Positions 1 to 7,739 of a stretch of DNA of 44,868 bases are shown here, in pieces. The DNA is from Chloroflexi bacterium UBA6077. GTDB lineage: Bacteria; Chloroflexota; UBA6077. Position numbers and translations under genes: made by a program. Below the pieces are notes generated by a model that did not search any database, was not told where the DNA came from, and saw only the letters and a program-made list of their open reading frames with translations. Each line of letters starts with the position of its first letter. The first letter of the stretch is position 1. The DNA is taken from positions 23,642-68,509 of the forward strand of contig DIXP01000054.1 of assembly GCA_002436065.1 (NCBI GenBank). The letters run 5' to 3'.

Positions 1-16
1 CGCCCCTTCTCTACTA

Positions 17-754
17 TTACCACTGGGTCAGGATATCCGGCCCGTCGGCCGTGATGGCGACGGTGTGCTCGAAGTGGGCGGACCGTTTTCCGTCCTTCGT
101 GACCGCCGTCCAATGGTCGCCGAGGATGGCGATCTCCGGGGTCCCCATGTTGACCTGAGGCTCGATGGCCAGCACCATACCGGGTCTGAGCAGCGGGCCC
201 TGATGAGGTGGGCCGAAGTGGGGTAGCTGTGGTGCCTCGTGCATGCTGCGGCCGACACCGTGGCCCACGAAGGCCCGGACGATGGAGAAGCCGTTCTTCT
301 CGACGTGGGTCTGGACGGCGTGGGAGATGTCGGAGAGCCGGTTGCCCGGCTGCGCCTTATCTATGCCCCGATGAAGGGCCTCTTCAGTGACCTTCAACAG
401 CCGCATCACCTCCGGCTTCACCTCTCCCACAGGGTAGGTCATCGTGGAGTCGGCGAAGAAGCCGTTGAGCGAGGCCGCTACATCCAGCTTCACGATGTCC
501 CCCTGGCGCAGCTTGCGGCTCCCCGGGATGCCGTGCACCACCTCTTCGTTCACCGAGACGCAGATGTGGCCTGGGTATCCATGGTAATTCAGGGAACCGG
601 AGATGGCGCCCCTTTCCTTGAAGATCCGGGCCGCCAGATCATCCAGCTCCTTGGTAGTGACCCCCGGCTTGACTGCCTTCTTCAGCTCTTGAAGCGTGAA
701 GGCGACAACCTTCGCCGCTTCGCGCATCTTCTCGATCTCTCTGGGCGATCTCAA
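17..754 (-). CDS. map: Methionine aminopeptidase, type I
   Basis: Removes the initiator methionine from nascent proteins in the cytosol, using a two-metal pita-bread (M24) site. The protein shows the type I order of metal ligands: Asp in 'VKLDVAASLNGFFADST' (two Asp), His in 'GHGVGRSMHE', Glu in 'LAIEPQ' and Glu in 'HFEHTVAI'. There is no zinc-finger or long N-terminal extension. The open frame runs to 808, but an AGGAGG at 763-768 sits 8 nt before a TTG at 754, giving a 245-aa protein of normal length starting LRSPREIEKM. I chose that start. It is divergent from coaE. The C-terminus 'DILTQW' and the TAA at 17-19 are complete. Confidence 0.93.
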   Translation of the reverse strand: MRSPREIEKMREAAKVVAFTLQELKKAVKPGVTTKELDDLAARIFKERGAISGSLNYHGYPGHICVSVNEEVVHGIPGSRKLRQGDIVKLDVAASLNGFFADSTMTYPVGEVKPEVMRLLKVTEEALHRGIDKAQPGNRLSDISHAVQTHVEKNGFSIVRAFVGHGVGRSMHEAPQLPHFGPPHQGPLLRPGMVLAIEPQVNMGTPEIAILGDHWTAVTKDGKRSAHFEHTVAITADGPDILTQW

Positions 755-807
755 TATGATCGCCTCCTCATGGCTCGATCTTAGGATGTTCAATGAGTAC
801 CTCCGCA

Positions 808-828
808 CTGCCTGCGCAATACAGGCAG
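808..828. other. Small perfect hairpin in the map/coaE intergenic region
   Basis: CTGCCTG (808-814) and CAGGCAG (822-828) form a perfect 7-bp stem with a 7-nt loop upstream of the map start. It would lie in the 5' leader of map, or act as a dyad operator. No function can be assigned. The rest of this short divergent region is covered by the coaE promoter entry. Confidence 0.4.
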
Positions 829-867
829 AGTAAAACTATACCACATTGGGCACACGGACTCGCCTGG

Positions 868-897
868 TTGTACCCGCCTCGCCCTCAGTTGTAGTAT
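868..897 (+). promoter_or_regulatory. Candidate SigA-type promoter for coaE
   Basis: TTGTAC (868-873), an 18-nt spacer and TAGTAT (892-897) lie about 45 nt before the chosen coaE start. This is a prediction from sequence match only. Confidence 0.4.
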
Positions 898-941
898 GCT
901 TGCCTCGGCGAAACAGGCTGCTAAGGGCTGATAGCTTCATC

Positions 942-1553
942 ATGAAACCCTACCTCATTGGATTGACGGGCAACATAGGCTGCGGCAAGAGCGCCGTGGC
1001 GAAGATGCTGGCGGAGCTGGGGGCCGAGGTCATCGACTTCGACAAGCTGGTTCACCAGTTGATGGAACCCGGAACCGACTGCTGGCGCGCTATAGTCGAG
1101 CAGTTCGGGCCGACGATCCTGCGGCCGAACGGCATCGTCGACAGGAAGCGGCTGGGCGAGGTGGTCTTCCGGGACGCGGCAGCCCTGGCTAAGCTGGAGG
1201 GGATCACGCACCCCGCTGTACGGAGGGCGGCGGAGGATCGCATCGCCTCCTCTTCAAAGCAGGTCCTGGTGCTGGAGGCCATCAAGCTGATTGAGGGAGG
1301 GTGGCACCGGCGGGTGGACGCGGTGTGGGTCGTCACCTGCGACCGGGAGCAGCAGATCAAGAGGCTGATGCGCACGCGTGGCTTCAGCCTTTCCGAGGCT
1401 GAACTGCGGGTGGACGCCCAGGCCCCGGCCTCGGAGAAGCTGAAGCATGCCGACGTGGTGATCGACAACAGCGGCTCCCTGGAGGATACACGCAGTCAGG
1501 TCGATGCCGTCTGGCGCGCTCGGGTCGCGACCGCCCTCCGTGCCGAGGCGTAG
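942..1553 (+). CDS. coaE: Dephospho-CoA kinase
   Basis: Catalyses the last step of coenzyme A synthesis, ATP-dependent phosphorylation of the 3'-OH of dephospho-CoA. The P-loop 'GLTGNIGCGKS' is at residues 7-17, followed by the family's 'AEVIDFDKLVHQL' segment and a lid region ('EQQIKRLMRTRGFSLSEAELRV'). The protein is 203 aa, standard for CoaE. The open frame extends back to 846, but family alignment puts the start at ATG 942 (MKPYLIGLTGN). Its ribosome-binding site is weak (AAGGG about 14 nt upstream). It is divergent from map and stands alone. Confidence 0.92.
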   Translation: MKPYLIGLTGNIGCGKSAVAKMLAELGAEVIDFDKLVHQLMEPGTDCWRAIVEQFGPTILRPNGIVDRKRLGEVVFRDAAALAKLEGITHPAVRRAAEDRIASSSKQVLVLEAIKLIEGGWHRRVDAVWVVTCDREQQIKRLMRTRGFSLSEAELRVDAQAPASEKLKHADVVIDNSGSLEDTRSQVDAVWRARVATALRAEA

Positions 1554-1681
1554 TAGACACACTTCCACACCCTTTCACATAGTCTCCATCCTTTCTCCAC
1601 AGTTGCCCCTTAACATGCTGGTCAAGGGTCGGGATTGATCCGGCCGATAGCCAACAGAGCAGTGGAAAGGGGTTACGAGAG

Positions 1682-2230
1682 ATGAAAAGCAGGTTCAGTT
1701 TGCTGGCGGGTAGCGCGGCAGTGGCCGGGTTGCTGACGCTGGGCGTGGTGGGGACGGCTCTTGCCGCCGATCCGACGCCAGTCCCCGGTGGGGGCCCTCG
1801 GGGTCCCGTGGCGGGGGCCGTGGATGCCGTGTGCCAGGGTGCAGGTTGGGGCTTCAATGCCATATCCGAGACGCTGCAGAAGCTGACGGGCATGAAGCCC
1901 GAGGACGTCCAAGCCCAGAGGCAGGCGGGCAAGTCCGTGGTGCAGATCGCCAAGGAGAAGGGTGTTGCCGAAGACGCCGTGGTCAAAGAGGTGCTGGCTG
2001 CCAGGAAGGCTTCCCTGGACGAGGCCGTGAAGGCCGGCCGGATCACCCAGGAGAGGGCCGACTACATGCTGAACAACATGACCGAGAACGTCAAGGATGG
2101 CCTGAACAGGACGGAGACCGGACCCAGGGGCGACACGGGGCGCATGGGCGGCCAGTCGCAGCGAGGGACCGGACAGTTCAGCCAGGGTATGGGCCCAGGC
2201 ATGGGGCGCTGGGCACCCGGAACACGCTAG
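1682..2230 (+). CDS. Exported helical protein of unknown function
   Basis: A 182-aa protein with a classical signal peptide: MKSR, a hydrophobic core up to about residue 28, and a likely cleavage after 'TALAA'. A Pro/Gly linker follows, then a helical domain (about 50-140) containing 'AGKSVVQIAKEKGVAEDAVVKEVLAARK' and 'AGRITQERADYMLNNM', similar in character to DUF2680-type exported proteins. The C-terminus is Gly/Met/Gln-rich and low complexity. A purine-rich stretch (GGAAAGGGG) precedes the ATG. It is followed at once by a strong hairpin, so it is probably monocistronic. No enzyme motif is visible. The 128 nt upstream hold no promoter I would defend. Confidence 0.75.
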   Translation: MKSRFSLLAGSAAVAGLLTLGVVGTALAADPTPVPGGGPRGPVAGAVDAVCQGAGWGFNAISETLQKLTGMKPEDVQAQRQAGKSVVQIAKEKGVAEDAVVKEVLAARKASLDEAVKAGRITQERADYMLNNMTENVKDGLNRTETGPRGDTGRMGGQSQRGTGQFSQGMGPGMGRWAPGTR

Positions 2231-2248
2231 ACCAATCTGGCCTACAAA

Positions 2249-2280
2249 CAGAGGCCGGCGGGACAGCCCGCCGGCCTCTG
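2249..2280 (+). terminator. Perfect 14-bp hairpin after the exported protein
   Basis: CAGAGGCCGGCGGG (2249-2262), loop ACAG, then its exact complement (2267-2280). There is no T-tract after it, so it may act as a transcript-end stabiliser, or as a terminator that does not need uridines. Confidence 0.6.
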
Positions 2281-2506
2281 GATTCCGGAGGGCTACGGGG
2301 ACTTGCTCCGGGCATCCCCGCAGCCCTCCGCGCAGCGCTGCCAACAACCGGCTTTCTGCGGCGCTGTCTCCGGGAGACGGGCCCCCCCGTAACGTTGCCA
2401 TGCTCTCATAGAGCCTCGCCTGGGTCTTCGAGCGGCGTCTTGGCATCTGTGGTGTGGCCGCCGAAAAGGCCGGCCGGGTAAGGCCAGGGAGGGGTAGTCG
2501 ATGGAG

Positions 2507-2569
2507 AGATCGTCGGACGGTGTGAACGTGTAGCTAGAGATCGGAGAGAGGCGAGCCTTCGCCGCCGGA
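2507..2569 (+). pseudogene. Relic of the 'VNVYLEVGKKR.FAGALDWPGWCRSGRDE' family
   Basis: Frame translation gives RSSDGVNV*LEIGERRAFAA, which matches the RSSDRVNVYLEVGKKRAFAG stretch at 7740. An in-frame TAG (2531-2533) replaces the Tyr codon and the homology then ends in a GC-rich palindrome. It is a dead fragment of a small conserved protein family known mainly from Actinobacteria and Chloroflexota. The surrounding 2281-2658 gap holds nothing else codable. Confidence 0.55.
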
Positions 2570-2610
2570 GCGCGCGCCACTTCGTTCACCGCGTGGCCCG
2601 GCGCGCGCTC
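2568..2610. repeat. GC-rich inverted repeat at the relic end
   Basis: GAGCGCGCGCC (2568-2578) and GGCGCGCGCTC (2600-2610) are perfect complements around a 21-nt loop. It marks the point where homology to the intact family stops. Confidence 0.5.
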
Positions 2611-2658
2611 GACCATACCTGGGAGATCGAGGACTGCTTGTAGTGAACTTGCTTTTCC

Positions 2659-3549
2659 CTATTGCCTGTCCCGGATCTCGACGCTCATCAGCCGCTCCAG
2701 CACCACCGCCAGGGCGCCGAAGTCCTTTTGGCCCAGCCCCTGGGCCTTCGCCGTCTGGTATACCTCTCGGGCGGCGTTCACTATCGGCATCGGCATGCCC
2801 AGCTCCCTGCCGAGCTGGGTGGCCAGGTCCAGGTCCTTGTGCATCAGATCGACGGCAAAGCCCGGCTCGAAGTTGCCACTAAGGACCCTCGGGGCGCGGT
2901 TCTGGAAGCACTTGCTGTTGCCGGTGCTGGCTGAGACCACATTGAAGATCGTCTTCGGCTCGATCCCCGCGAGGGTGCCTAGCATCAGCGCCTCCGCCAC
3001 GGCCGCCATGGTCACGCCTCCCAGGATGTTGTTGACCAGCTTCATGGCATGGCCGGCGCCGGCGTCCCCGATCCGGAAGATGTCCCTGCCCAGTAGCCTC
3101 AGTAGGGGCAAGACGCGATCGAAGGTCTCGGGCGAGGCGCCCACCATTATGCTGAGGGTTGCCGCGGCGGCGCCCTCGGGGCCTCCGGAGACCGGCGCGT
3201 CCACCATCTGGCACCCTCTCGCCTCGGCCACGACGGCGATGCGCTTGGTGACTGCCGGGAGACTGCTGCTGGTGTCGATCAGCAGAGCTGGGACCGGCGA
3301 CGCCGCCAGCACCCCCTCGGGGCCGAGGGCGACCTGTTCAACGACCGCGGGTGAGGTCAGGGACAGGATGACCGCCTCCCGCCCCTGGGATGCCTCGCGG
3401 GCGCTGTGGCAGGCGATGGCTCCCTGCTCCGCTGCCCGTGCGACGGCAGCCGCGTCTATGTCGTGGACCCAGAGCTGGTGTCCGGCCGCGATCAGGTTGG
3501 CCGCCATCCGGCTGCCCATGGTGCCGAGTCCTATGAAGCCTATTTCCAT
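2659..3549 (-). CDS. Beta-hydroxyacid dehydrogenase (3-hydroxyisobutyrate / tartronate-semialdehyde reductase family)
   Basis: NAD(P)-dependent oxidoreductase of the 6-phosphogluconate-dehydrogenase superfamily, 296 aa. The N-terminal dinucleotide fold opens with 'GFIGLGTMG' (4-12). The substrate loop is 'VDAPVSGGPEGAA' (116-128). The catalytic Lys is K170 in 'GAGHAMKLVNN', and 'KDLDLA' follows near residue 238. An AGGGGAGGG ribosome-binding site precedes the ATG. The family cannot be resolved further: candidates are 3-hydroxyisobutyrate dehydrogenase, 2-hydroxy-3-oxopropionate reductase and related glyoxylate reductases. No operon partner is adjacent, and the upstream gap (3550-3912) holds a dispersed repeat and the next gene's promoter. 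Confidence 0.88.
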   Translation of the reverse strand: MEIGFIGLGTMGSRMAANLIAAGHQLWVHDIDAAAVARAAEQGAIACHSAREASQGREAVILSLTSPAVVEQVALGPEGVLAASPVPALLIDTSSSLPAVTKRIAVVAEARGCQMVDAPVSGGPEGAAAATLSIMVGASPETFDRVLPLLRLLGRDIFRIGDAGAGHAMKLVNNILGGVTMAAVAEALMLGTLAGIEPKTIFNVVSASTGNSKCFQNRAPRVLSGNFEPGFAVDLMHKDLDLATQLGRELGMPMPIVNAAREVYQTAKAQGLGQKDFGALAVVLERLMSVEIRDRQ

Positions 3550-3693
3550 CTGGATTACCCTCCCCTGTTCTATCTGCGCTCGATCGATGGATGGGTCCCG
3601 TAACGCGAGGTCGCTGTCGGGCCCGGTGGTTCGCCAAAGTGATTTTGCCAGCTGCTGTCATGCTCAACGTGGCGAGAGGAGTGTACCTGTAAC

Positions 3694-3770
3694 AGGAGAT
3701 CCTTCGCTAGACGCTGAGGATGACAGGGGTGGGGCTCAGGATGACGCGGGTACCGGGATGACAGGTGTAG
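3694..3770. repeat. Dispersed 'GGATGACAGG...' repeat, copy 1
   Basis: The segment with 'AGGAGATCCTTCGC', 'GAGGATGACAGGGGTGGGG' and 'CTCAGGATGACGCGGGTACC' recurs with small changes at 5128-5245. It is a non-coding interspersed repeat; its reverse translation shows the stuttering 'GTRVILSPTPVILS' typical of such units. Confidence 0.6.
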
Positions 3771-3832
3771 GAATCGATCTGGTCGGGCTCAGGCAATCGG
3801 GTGTCCGGCGAGAACGCATACAGCGGGGAAGA

Positions 3833-3862
3833 TTGACCGCGGACGTGCGGTCGTTCTATCGT
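3833..3862 (+). promoter_or_regulatory. Candidate promoter with internal dyad before the methyltransferase
   Basis: TTGACC (3833-3838), an 18-nt spacer and TATCGT (3857-3862). The spacer carries the dyad GACCGC-GGACGT-GCGGTC (3835-3852), a possible operator. Sequence-based only. Confidence 0.4.
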
Positions 3863-3912
3863 TGCCCACACATCTCCCGTCGTAAAGCGGTGAATCGTGA
3901 AGGGAGCCACCC

Positions 3913-4611
3913 ATGCCATATCCTTGGACCTACGATGAGAATATCCAGGTGGGCACCGACTACGCGGACGTGCAGGAGGTGCTCGCGTACGACCGCGACA
4001 TGGCCAGCCTCAGAGACGTCGCGGCGGAGGTCGAGATCGTGGCCAACGCGCTGCTGCTCGACGCGGACTCCACGGTCTGGGAGATAGGAACCGGCACCGG
4101 CGAAATGGCGTTGGGGCTCGCGGCCAGATGCTCGCGGGTGTGGGCGACCGACGTCAGCCCCGCCATGCTGGAGGCAGCCCGCAAGAAGGCTTCGGCGCGC
4201 GGGTTGCTGAACGCCGCCTTCGGCTCCGGCGGCTTTCTCGACGGCTTCTCCCCGGACCACACCGTCGATGGCGTCGTCACTCAGCTCGCTCTCCACCACC
4301 TTCCCGATTTCTGGAAGGTGGCCGCGCTGCGGCGCATCAGGAGCTTCCTGGCCCCCGAAGGGCGGCTCTTCCTCAAGGATGTCGTCTTCCGCGGTGACCT
4401 GGTGGACTACGACGGCTTCTTCTCCGATGTCGTCGATCAGCTGAGGGCGACGGCGGGCAACAGGGTGGCCGGAAACACCATCGCCCACATCCGCGAGGAG
4501 TACTCCACTTTCGATTGGATACTGGAGGAGATGCTGGCTCGTACGGGCTTCCGGATAGTCGACAAGGTGGCTCACGGCTTCCCGACAGACTACACGTGCG
4601 TCGCGACCTGA
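3913..4611 (+). CDS. Class I SAM-dependent methyltransferase
   Basis: A 232-aa Rossmann-fold methyltransferase. Motif I is 'VWEIGTGTGEMAL' (about residues 55-67). The acidic residue ending the second strand is in 'VWATDVSPAMLEAARKKA'. The post-II and IV region is 'VDGVVTQLALHHLPDFWK', and 'FLAPEGRLFLKDVVF' follows, as in UbiE/COQ5-like and Methyltransf_11/25 enzymes. The substrate cannot be told from sequence. The ATG is preceded by AAGGGAG at good spacing. The protein ends 'YTCVAT' and looks complete. It is flanked by intergenic repeats on both sides, so there is no operon context. Confidence 0.85.
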   Translation: MPYPWTYDENIQVGTDYADVQEVLAYDRDMASLRDVAAEVEIVANALLLDADSTVWEIGTGTGEMALGLAARCSRVWATDVSPAMLEAARKKASARGLLNAAFGSGGFLDGFSPDHTVDGVVTQLALHHLPDFWKVAALRRIRSFLAPEGRLFLKDVVFRGDLVDYDGFFSDVVDQLRATAGNRVAGNTIAHIREEYSTFDWILEEMLARTGFRIVDKVAHGFPTDYTCVAT

Positions 4612-4707
4612 GGCGGCACTGCATCGACAGCTCGTCGGATCGTGGAATGGTGGGGCCCGTGCAGAATATATAACATCAGCGCTATGGAGCCGGCTAATTA
4701 TTGGCAT

Positions 4708-4736
4708 TAGACATTATAGATCAAAGGGTAGATACT
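4708..4736 (+). promoter_or_regulatory. Candidate promoter of the 38-aa small gene
   Basis: TAGACA (4708-4713), 17 nt, GATACT (4731-4736), in an AT-rich patch (about 4660-4740) that contrasts with the GC-rich surroundings. Confidence 0.35.
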
Positions 4737-4783
4737 GCTTCCATAAAGAGATGGGTTGCTGATTGGTGACCGGAGGTTTAGAA

Positions 4784-4900
4784 ATGGCACAGGCACGAGC
4801 GATAGTTGGACGGCTAGCAGGCGCGTTGGCTACGGTTGGCACAATCATAGAGGAGACGGTTGCCCTCAAAGCGGAATGCAAGAGGAAGTACGGCCGCTAG
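4784..4900 (+). CDS. Small protein of 38 residues, unknown function
   Basis: The ORF reads MAQARAIVGRLAGALATVGT followed by IIEETVALKAECKRKYGR. It has every part of an independent gene: GGAGGT (4772-4777) 6 nt before the ATG, a candidate promoter in an AT-rich patch upstream, and a textbook Rho-independent terminator 34 nt after the stop. The N-terminal two thirds form an Ala/Val/Ile/Leu-rich amphipathic helix and the C-terminus is basic with one Cys. It could be a membrane-associated small protein or a small regulator. I recognise no family. It is too short for usual gene callers. Confidence 0.55.
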   Translation: MAQARAIVGRLAGALATVGTIIEETVALKAECKRKYGR

Positions 4901-4933
4901 TCCTTAGCGGGCAGGCAACGAAGCCGAACATCC

Positions 4934-4960
4934 AGGGGCAGAGCTTGAAACTCTGCCCCT
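4934..4960 (+). terminator. Rho-independent terminator of the small gene
   Basis: AGGGGCAGAG (4934-4943), loop of 7, CTCTGCCCCT (4951-4960), then a T-rich run TTCTTTGTG. A perfect 10-bp stem with a U-rich tail. Confidence 0.85.
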
Positions 4961-5033
4961 TCTTTGTGTCCTGGCCTATGGCTAGTACACGACCAAACTG
5001 GTTTCGATAGGCCGCCAGATGGTGGCCTATGCC

Positions 5034-5090
5034 GGGAGCGCGGGCGGCTCGCCCGCACGAGGGACTGGCGGGCGAGCCGCCCGCGCTCCC
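5034..5090. repeat. Perfect 23-bp palindromic repeat element
   Basis: The 23-nt arm 5034-5056 (begins GGGAGCGCGGGCGGCTCG) is exactly complementary to 5068-5090 around an 11-nt loop (ACGAGGGACTG). A related half-copy lies at 44273-44298, so this is an interspersed REP-like family. Just upstream (about 5015-5040) is a weaker dyad, ATAGGCC...GGCCTAT. Confidence 0.8.
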
Positions 5091-5127
5091 AGCGTGGACT
5101 GCCACGCCGGGTACGGCGAGAAGCGTC

Positions 5128-5245
5128 TACCTGCGATAGGAGATCCCTTCGCAAAGTTCAGGGCAAGCTGTTCGCTAATCGCTCAGGATGACAGGGATGG
5201 GGCTCAGGATGACGCGGGTACCGGGATGGCAGGTGTCGAAACCAA
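5128..5245. repeat. Dispersed 'GGATGACAGG...' repeat, copy 2
   Basis: Shares 'CTCAGGATGACGCGGGTACC' and flanking sequence with 3694-3770 in the same orientation, with an insertion of about 30 nt after 'CCTTCGC'. The rest of the gap 4961-5287 is repeat sequence with no gene. Confidence 0.6.
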
Positions 5246-5287
5246 TTTGGTGGAGGGCTGGGGTGATCAGCGTATCGGCGCCGCTGC

Positions 5288-5944
5288 TCATTTGCGGCCT
5301 TTCACCATTGACTCGGCTCGCTCCTTGATGCCGAGCATCATCTTGCGCTCCATCAAGAGGTGCAGGCCCGGTTCGTAGCCGATGTAGTTCAGCAACAGAT
5401 CCAGGGCACGCAGGATGGGGCCCCATGGGCGACTGGAGATGCCGATAAAACCTTGGTTTCGACTTCGAACCACCAACCTCGTGTGCTGCCCATCGACCGG
5501 CCTTAGAATGAATGCCCAGCCTTTGCCGATGACGAGGAATCGCTCAGTCTCCATGGCCGTGACTGGGATGGCATTGAAACGGCTGAACGGTATGGGGTCG
5601 CCGGTCGCCAGGTGCTGCAACTCCGGGTGGATTCGCTTCGCGGAGTGGCCCTCCAGATACTTGCCGGCCGCCATCAGCCACTCGATCCAATCGTGGCTGT
5701 ACCAGCCGGCACGCCCGTATCCCATCTGCACGATCCACGGCCACACGGCGGATGGTGGTGCGTCGATGGTCACGGCGCGGGTGCTCACGCTCAGCGGATG
5801 TGGCACGAGATCATCCCCGGGGAGGGCCTCGTGGACCTCGGCTTCGGTCGCTCCCCAGTTCATGGTTCGCCGCCGGAGGAGCAGCTCGTTGGCGGCGACA
5901 AGGGCCGCGAGAAGCATCACCATCCATCTGAGCAAACGGCTCAT
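5288..5944 (-). CDS. SRPBCC-family protein with N-terminal membrane helix
   Basis: A 218-aa protein. Residues 5-22 are a hydrophobic helix ('LLRWMVMLLAALVAANELLL') that is a membrane anchor or uncleaved signal. The rest is a START/Bet v1-like (SRPBCC) hydrophobic-cavity domain with the recognisable 'VTIDAPPSAVWPWIVQMGYGRAGWYSHDWIE' opening and 'RLVVRSRNQG' strands, ending in a long C-terminal helix. Such proteins bind lipids or polyketides; the ligand is unknown. The frame is open upstream to 6487, but AGGAGGT before the ATG at 5944 fixes the start. It is divergent from the ICMT-like gene, with a 117-nt gap. Confidence 0.82.
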   Translation of the reverse strand: MSRLLRWMVMLLAALVAANELLLRRRTMNWGATEAEVHEALPGDDLVPHPLSVSTRAVTIDAPPSAVWPWIVQMGYGRAGWYSHDWIEWLMAAGKYLEGHSAKRIHPELQHLATGDPIPFSRFNAIPVTAMETERFLVIGKGWAFILRPVDGQHTRLVVRSRNQGFIGISSRPWGPILRALDLLLNYIGYEPGLHLLMERKMMLGIKERAESMVKGRK

Positions 5945-6061
5945 TGCAGCTACCTCCTGAAGGGATTGGCCCCCCTTTGGCAATGTCTGACCTGTGCTGA
6001 TGATAGTATACTCAACTGCATAGAGGAAGCTGCGTATTGTGGCCTGCTGGGGGGATGAGAC

Positions 6062-6691
6062 ATGAAGCTGGATAGCGTGGAGAGAACGGTTCGATGGGCG
6101 GGTGGCATCTGGTTGCTGGTGTTCCTCATCGCCATGTTCCAGGGATTGTGGCAGGGGTGGCATCGCCCGATGGGGCGAGTCGTTGGGCCGGCGCAGGGAT
6201 TCGTGCGGAGCTTCGCTCGGGGCGCCTGGTGGTTCTACGGGCCGGCGACGGTCGGGAGCGTGTGGCTGCTGTACCGGCTGTGGCGGCCCGTCCCGTTGGT
6301 GCTCTCCACGCCGGTTCGCGTCGCAGCCCTGATCCTCGGCACCTTGCTCTACTTCCCGGGCGTTGGGTTGATGCTGTGGGGAAGATTGACCCTCGGCGGC
6401 ATGTACAACGTCTCCAGTGCCCTGGGCGCCCAGTTGTACTCTGGGCACCGCCTCGTCAGCTCGGGCCCCTTTGCACTGATGCGCCACCCCATGTACGTGG
6501 GTGGGGCGATGGCCGAGTTGGGGGCTCTCTTGATCTACCGAACCTGGGCCGCAGCCGCGATCACCCTGCAGGTTCCGGAACTGCCCTTGCGAGCCCGCAG
6601 AGAGGAGGATGCGCTGGCGGCCCAGTTCGGTGACGAGTGGGAGGAGTACTCTCGACGGGTGCCGGGCTGGATACCGCGTCTCGGCAGGTAG
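6062..6691 (+). CDS. Isoprenylcysteine carboxyl methyltransferase-like membrane methyltransferase
   Basis: A 209-aa integral membrane protein with about five hydrophobic segments (approximately 12-30, 55-72, 85-105, 145-165). It carries the ICMT/phospholipid-methyltransferase signature 'SSGPFALMRHPMYVGG', followed by a C-terminal 'REEDALAAQFGDEWEEYSRRVPGWIP' segment that contributes the SAM site in this family. Bacterial members methylate membrane-bound small substrates; the acceptor here is unknown. GGGGGGA lies 6-7 nt before the ATG. It is convergent with the exported protein at 6741. Confidence 0.82.
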   Translation: MKLDSVERTVRWAGGIWLLVFLIAMFQGLWQGWHRPMGRVVGPAQGFVRSFARGAWWFYGPATVGSVWLLYRLWRPVPLVLSTPVRVAALILGTLLYFPGVGLMLWGRLTLGGMYNVSSALGAQLYSGHRLVSSGPFALMRHPMYVGGAMAELGALLIYRTWAAAAITLQVPELPLRARREEDALAAQFGDEWEEYSRRVPGWIPRLGR

Positions 6692-6710
6692 GCTCGCCTG
6701 GTGTCAGGCC

Positions 6711-6729
6711 AGGGCACGTTGCCCTTTCT
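6711..6729 (+). terminator. Short hairpin between convergent genes
   Basis: AGGGCA-CGT-TGCCCT followed by TTCT. It is short, but it sits correctly between two convergent stop codons. Confidence 0.4.
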
Positions 6730-6740
6730 GTATCCCCGCA

Positions 6741-7574
6741 CTAAGGCCGAGTGTCGGTGCATTCTGCCGGATCCCAGTCCGACGAGGAGAATCTGCCCTT
6801 CTGCCACCGCTCCAGCATCGCCGTCAGGGCTGCCTGGGGGAAGCTGCACTCCTTGCCGATGCCTATCCTTGCCCGCTGGTTCTCCTTGGCGCTGTTGAGC
6901 TGCTGCTCTACTTTGGGGTCCACCACATTCGCGTTGGCCGCTTGCATCAGCTCCGCGATACCCTCGGCGGTGGTGAGCGCCTTCAGGACCTCGGCGTCGG
7001 ACATGCCCTTGGCTTTCGCCGCCGCGACTATGGCCTGGGTCAAGGCAGCGTCCGCTGCGATGGTCTTCTGGGAGAAGAGGAGCTTGTCTCCGTCCTTGCC
7101 TTTGATGGCAAGGGCATCGGTGTTGGCGAGAAACATGCCGAAGAAGTCCACCGCCATGGTGTAGTCGACCTTGGCAAGGCGGCCGGTTCGGGATGCTTCG
7201 ATGAAGCAGCCCAGGTCGGTGCCGCAGTCCACGACGTCTGACTGCTGGGCCTGCGCTTCCCAGTCGAACCGCTGGTCGTTCGGGCGAGCCTGGACACCGG
7301 CGGGACCGTTGATCCAGGTCATGGCTCCGTTGGTGAATGCGGTCCAGTTGTCGGCTTTGCGCCAGGCCATCAGCCCTGTGGTGGTCTGCTGGAGGGAGTC
7401 GCCGTTGGAGCCCCAACGCTCGTTTTCAAGGGGAGTGCCCACTACGTCGGGGATCTGATCCGCGAGGGCCTTGAAGCCCAACTTGAACTCAGGTGCGGAT
7501 TGGGCGAGGACGGTGGCGAAGCACGCCACGAGGGCCAGAATGCCCACCAGGGCCGCGATGCCTAGACGCTTCAT
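6741..7574 (-). CDS. Exported protein with a Chloroflexota-type N-terminal domain
   Basis: A 277-aa protein with a signal peptide (residues 1-24, ending 'ATVLAQ'). Residues 25-120 carry 'GFKALADQIPDVVGTPLENE' and 'TTGLMAWRKADNWTAFTNG.MTWINGPAGVQARPN', a module I recall from many secreted Chloroflexota proteins. The remainder is helical and ends with an exposed Cys-containing segment. It has four Cys in the mature part (two in 'VDCGTDLGCF') that may form disulfides outside the cell. The start is supported by GGAGG about 10 nt upstream. Function unknown. Confidence 0.72.
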   Translation of the reverse strand: MKRLGIAALVGILALVACFATVLAQSAPEFKLGFKALADQIPDVVGTPLENERWGSNGDSLQQTTTGLMAWRKADNWTAFTNGAMTWINGPAGVQARPNDQRFDWEAQAQQSDVVDCGTDLGCFIEASRTGRLAKVDYTMAVDFFGMFLANTDALAIKGKDGDKLLFSQKTIAADAALTQAIVAAAKAKGMSDAEVLKALTTAEGIAELMQAANANVVDPKVEQQLNSAKENQRARIGIGKECSFPQAALTAMLERWQKGRFSSSDWDPAECTDTRP

Positions 7575-7739
7575 TGGATATAGCCTCCATAATGGGCATA
7601 TCGGTAATGAACTAGATATGAGTTGATCCGAGTCGAGAGTATAGCAGCCGTTCGACGCGGCGGGAAGGGGCTAGATCGTGGTGGCTGTGTTAGCCGCGTC
7701 CTCGCGCAGGGTGCGTAGGCGGCGCAGGTCGGGCCAAAG

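Noticed and set aside
2795..4087. Plus-strand ORF of 430 codons across the dehydrogenase gene and the methyltransferase start
   Set aside because: It crosses a clear minus-strand gene, an intergenic repeat and the start of a plus-strand gene in another frame; Ser/Ala/Arg-rich, no domain.
5945..6061. Divergent promoters around TAGTATACTC at about 6004
   Set aside because: The -10-like palindrome is present but no -35 at acceptable spacing could be found for either direction.
5945..6487. N-terminal extension of the SRPBCC protein
   Set aside because: The extension is antisense to the ICMT-like gene and is His/Gln/Pro-rich without structure; an AGGAGGT directly precedes the ATG at 5944.
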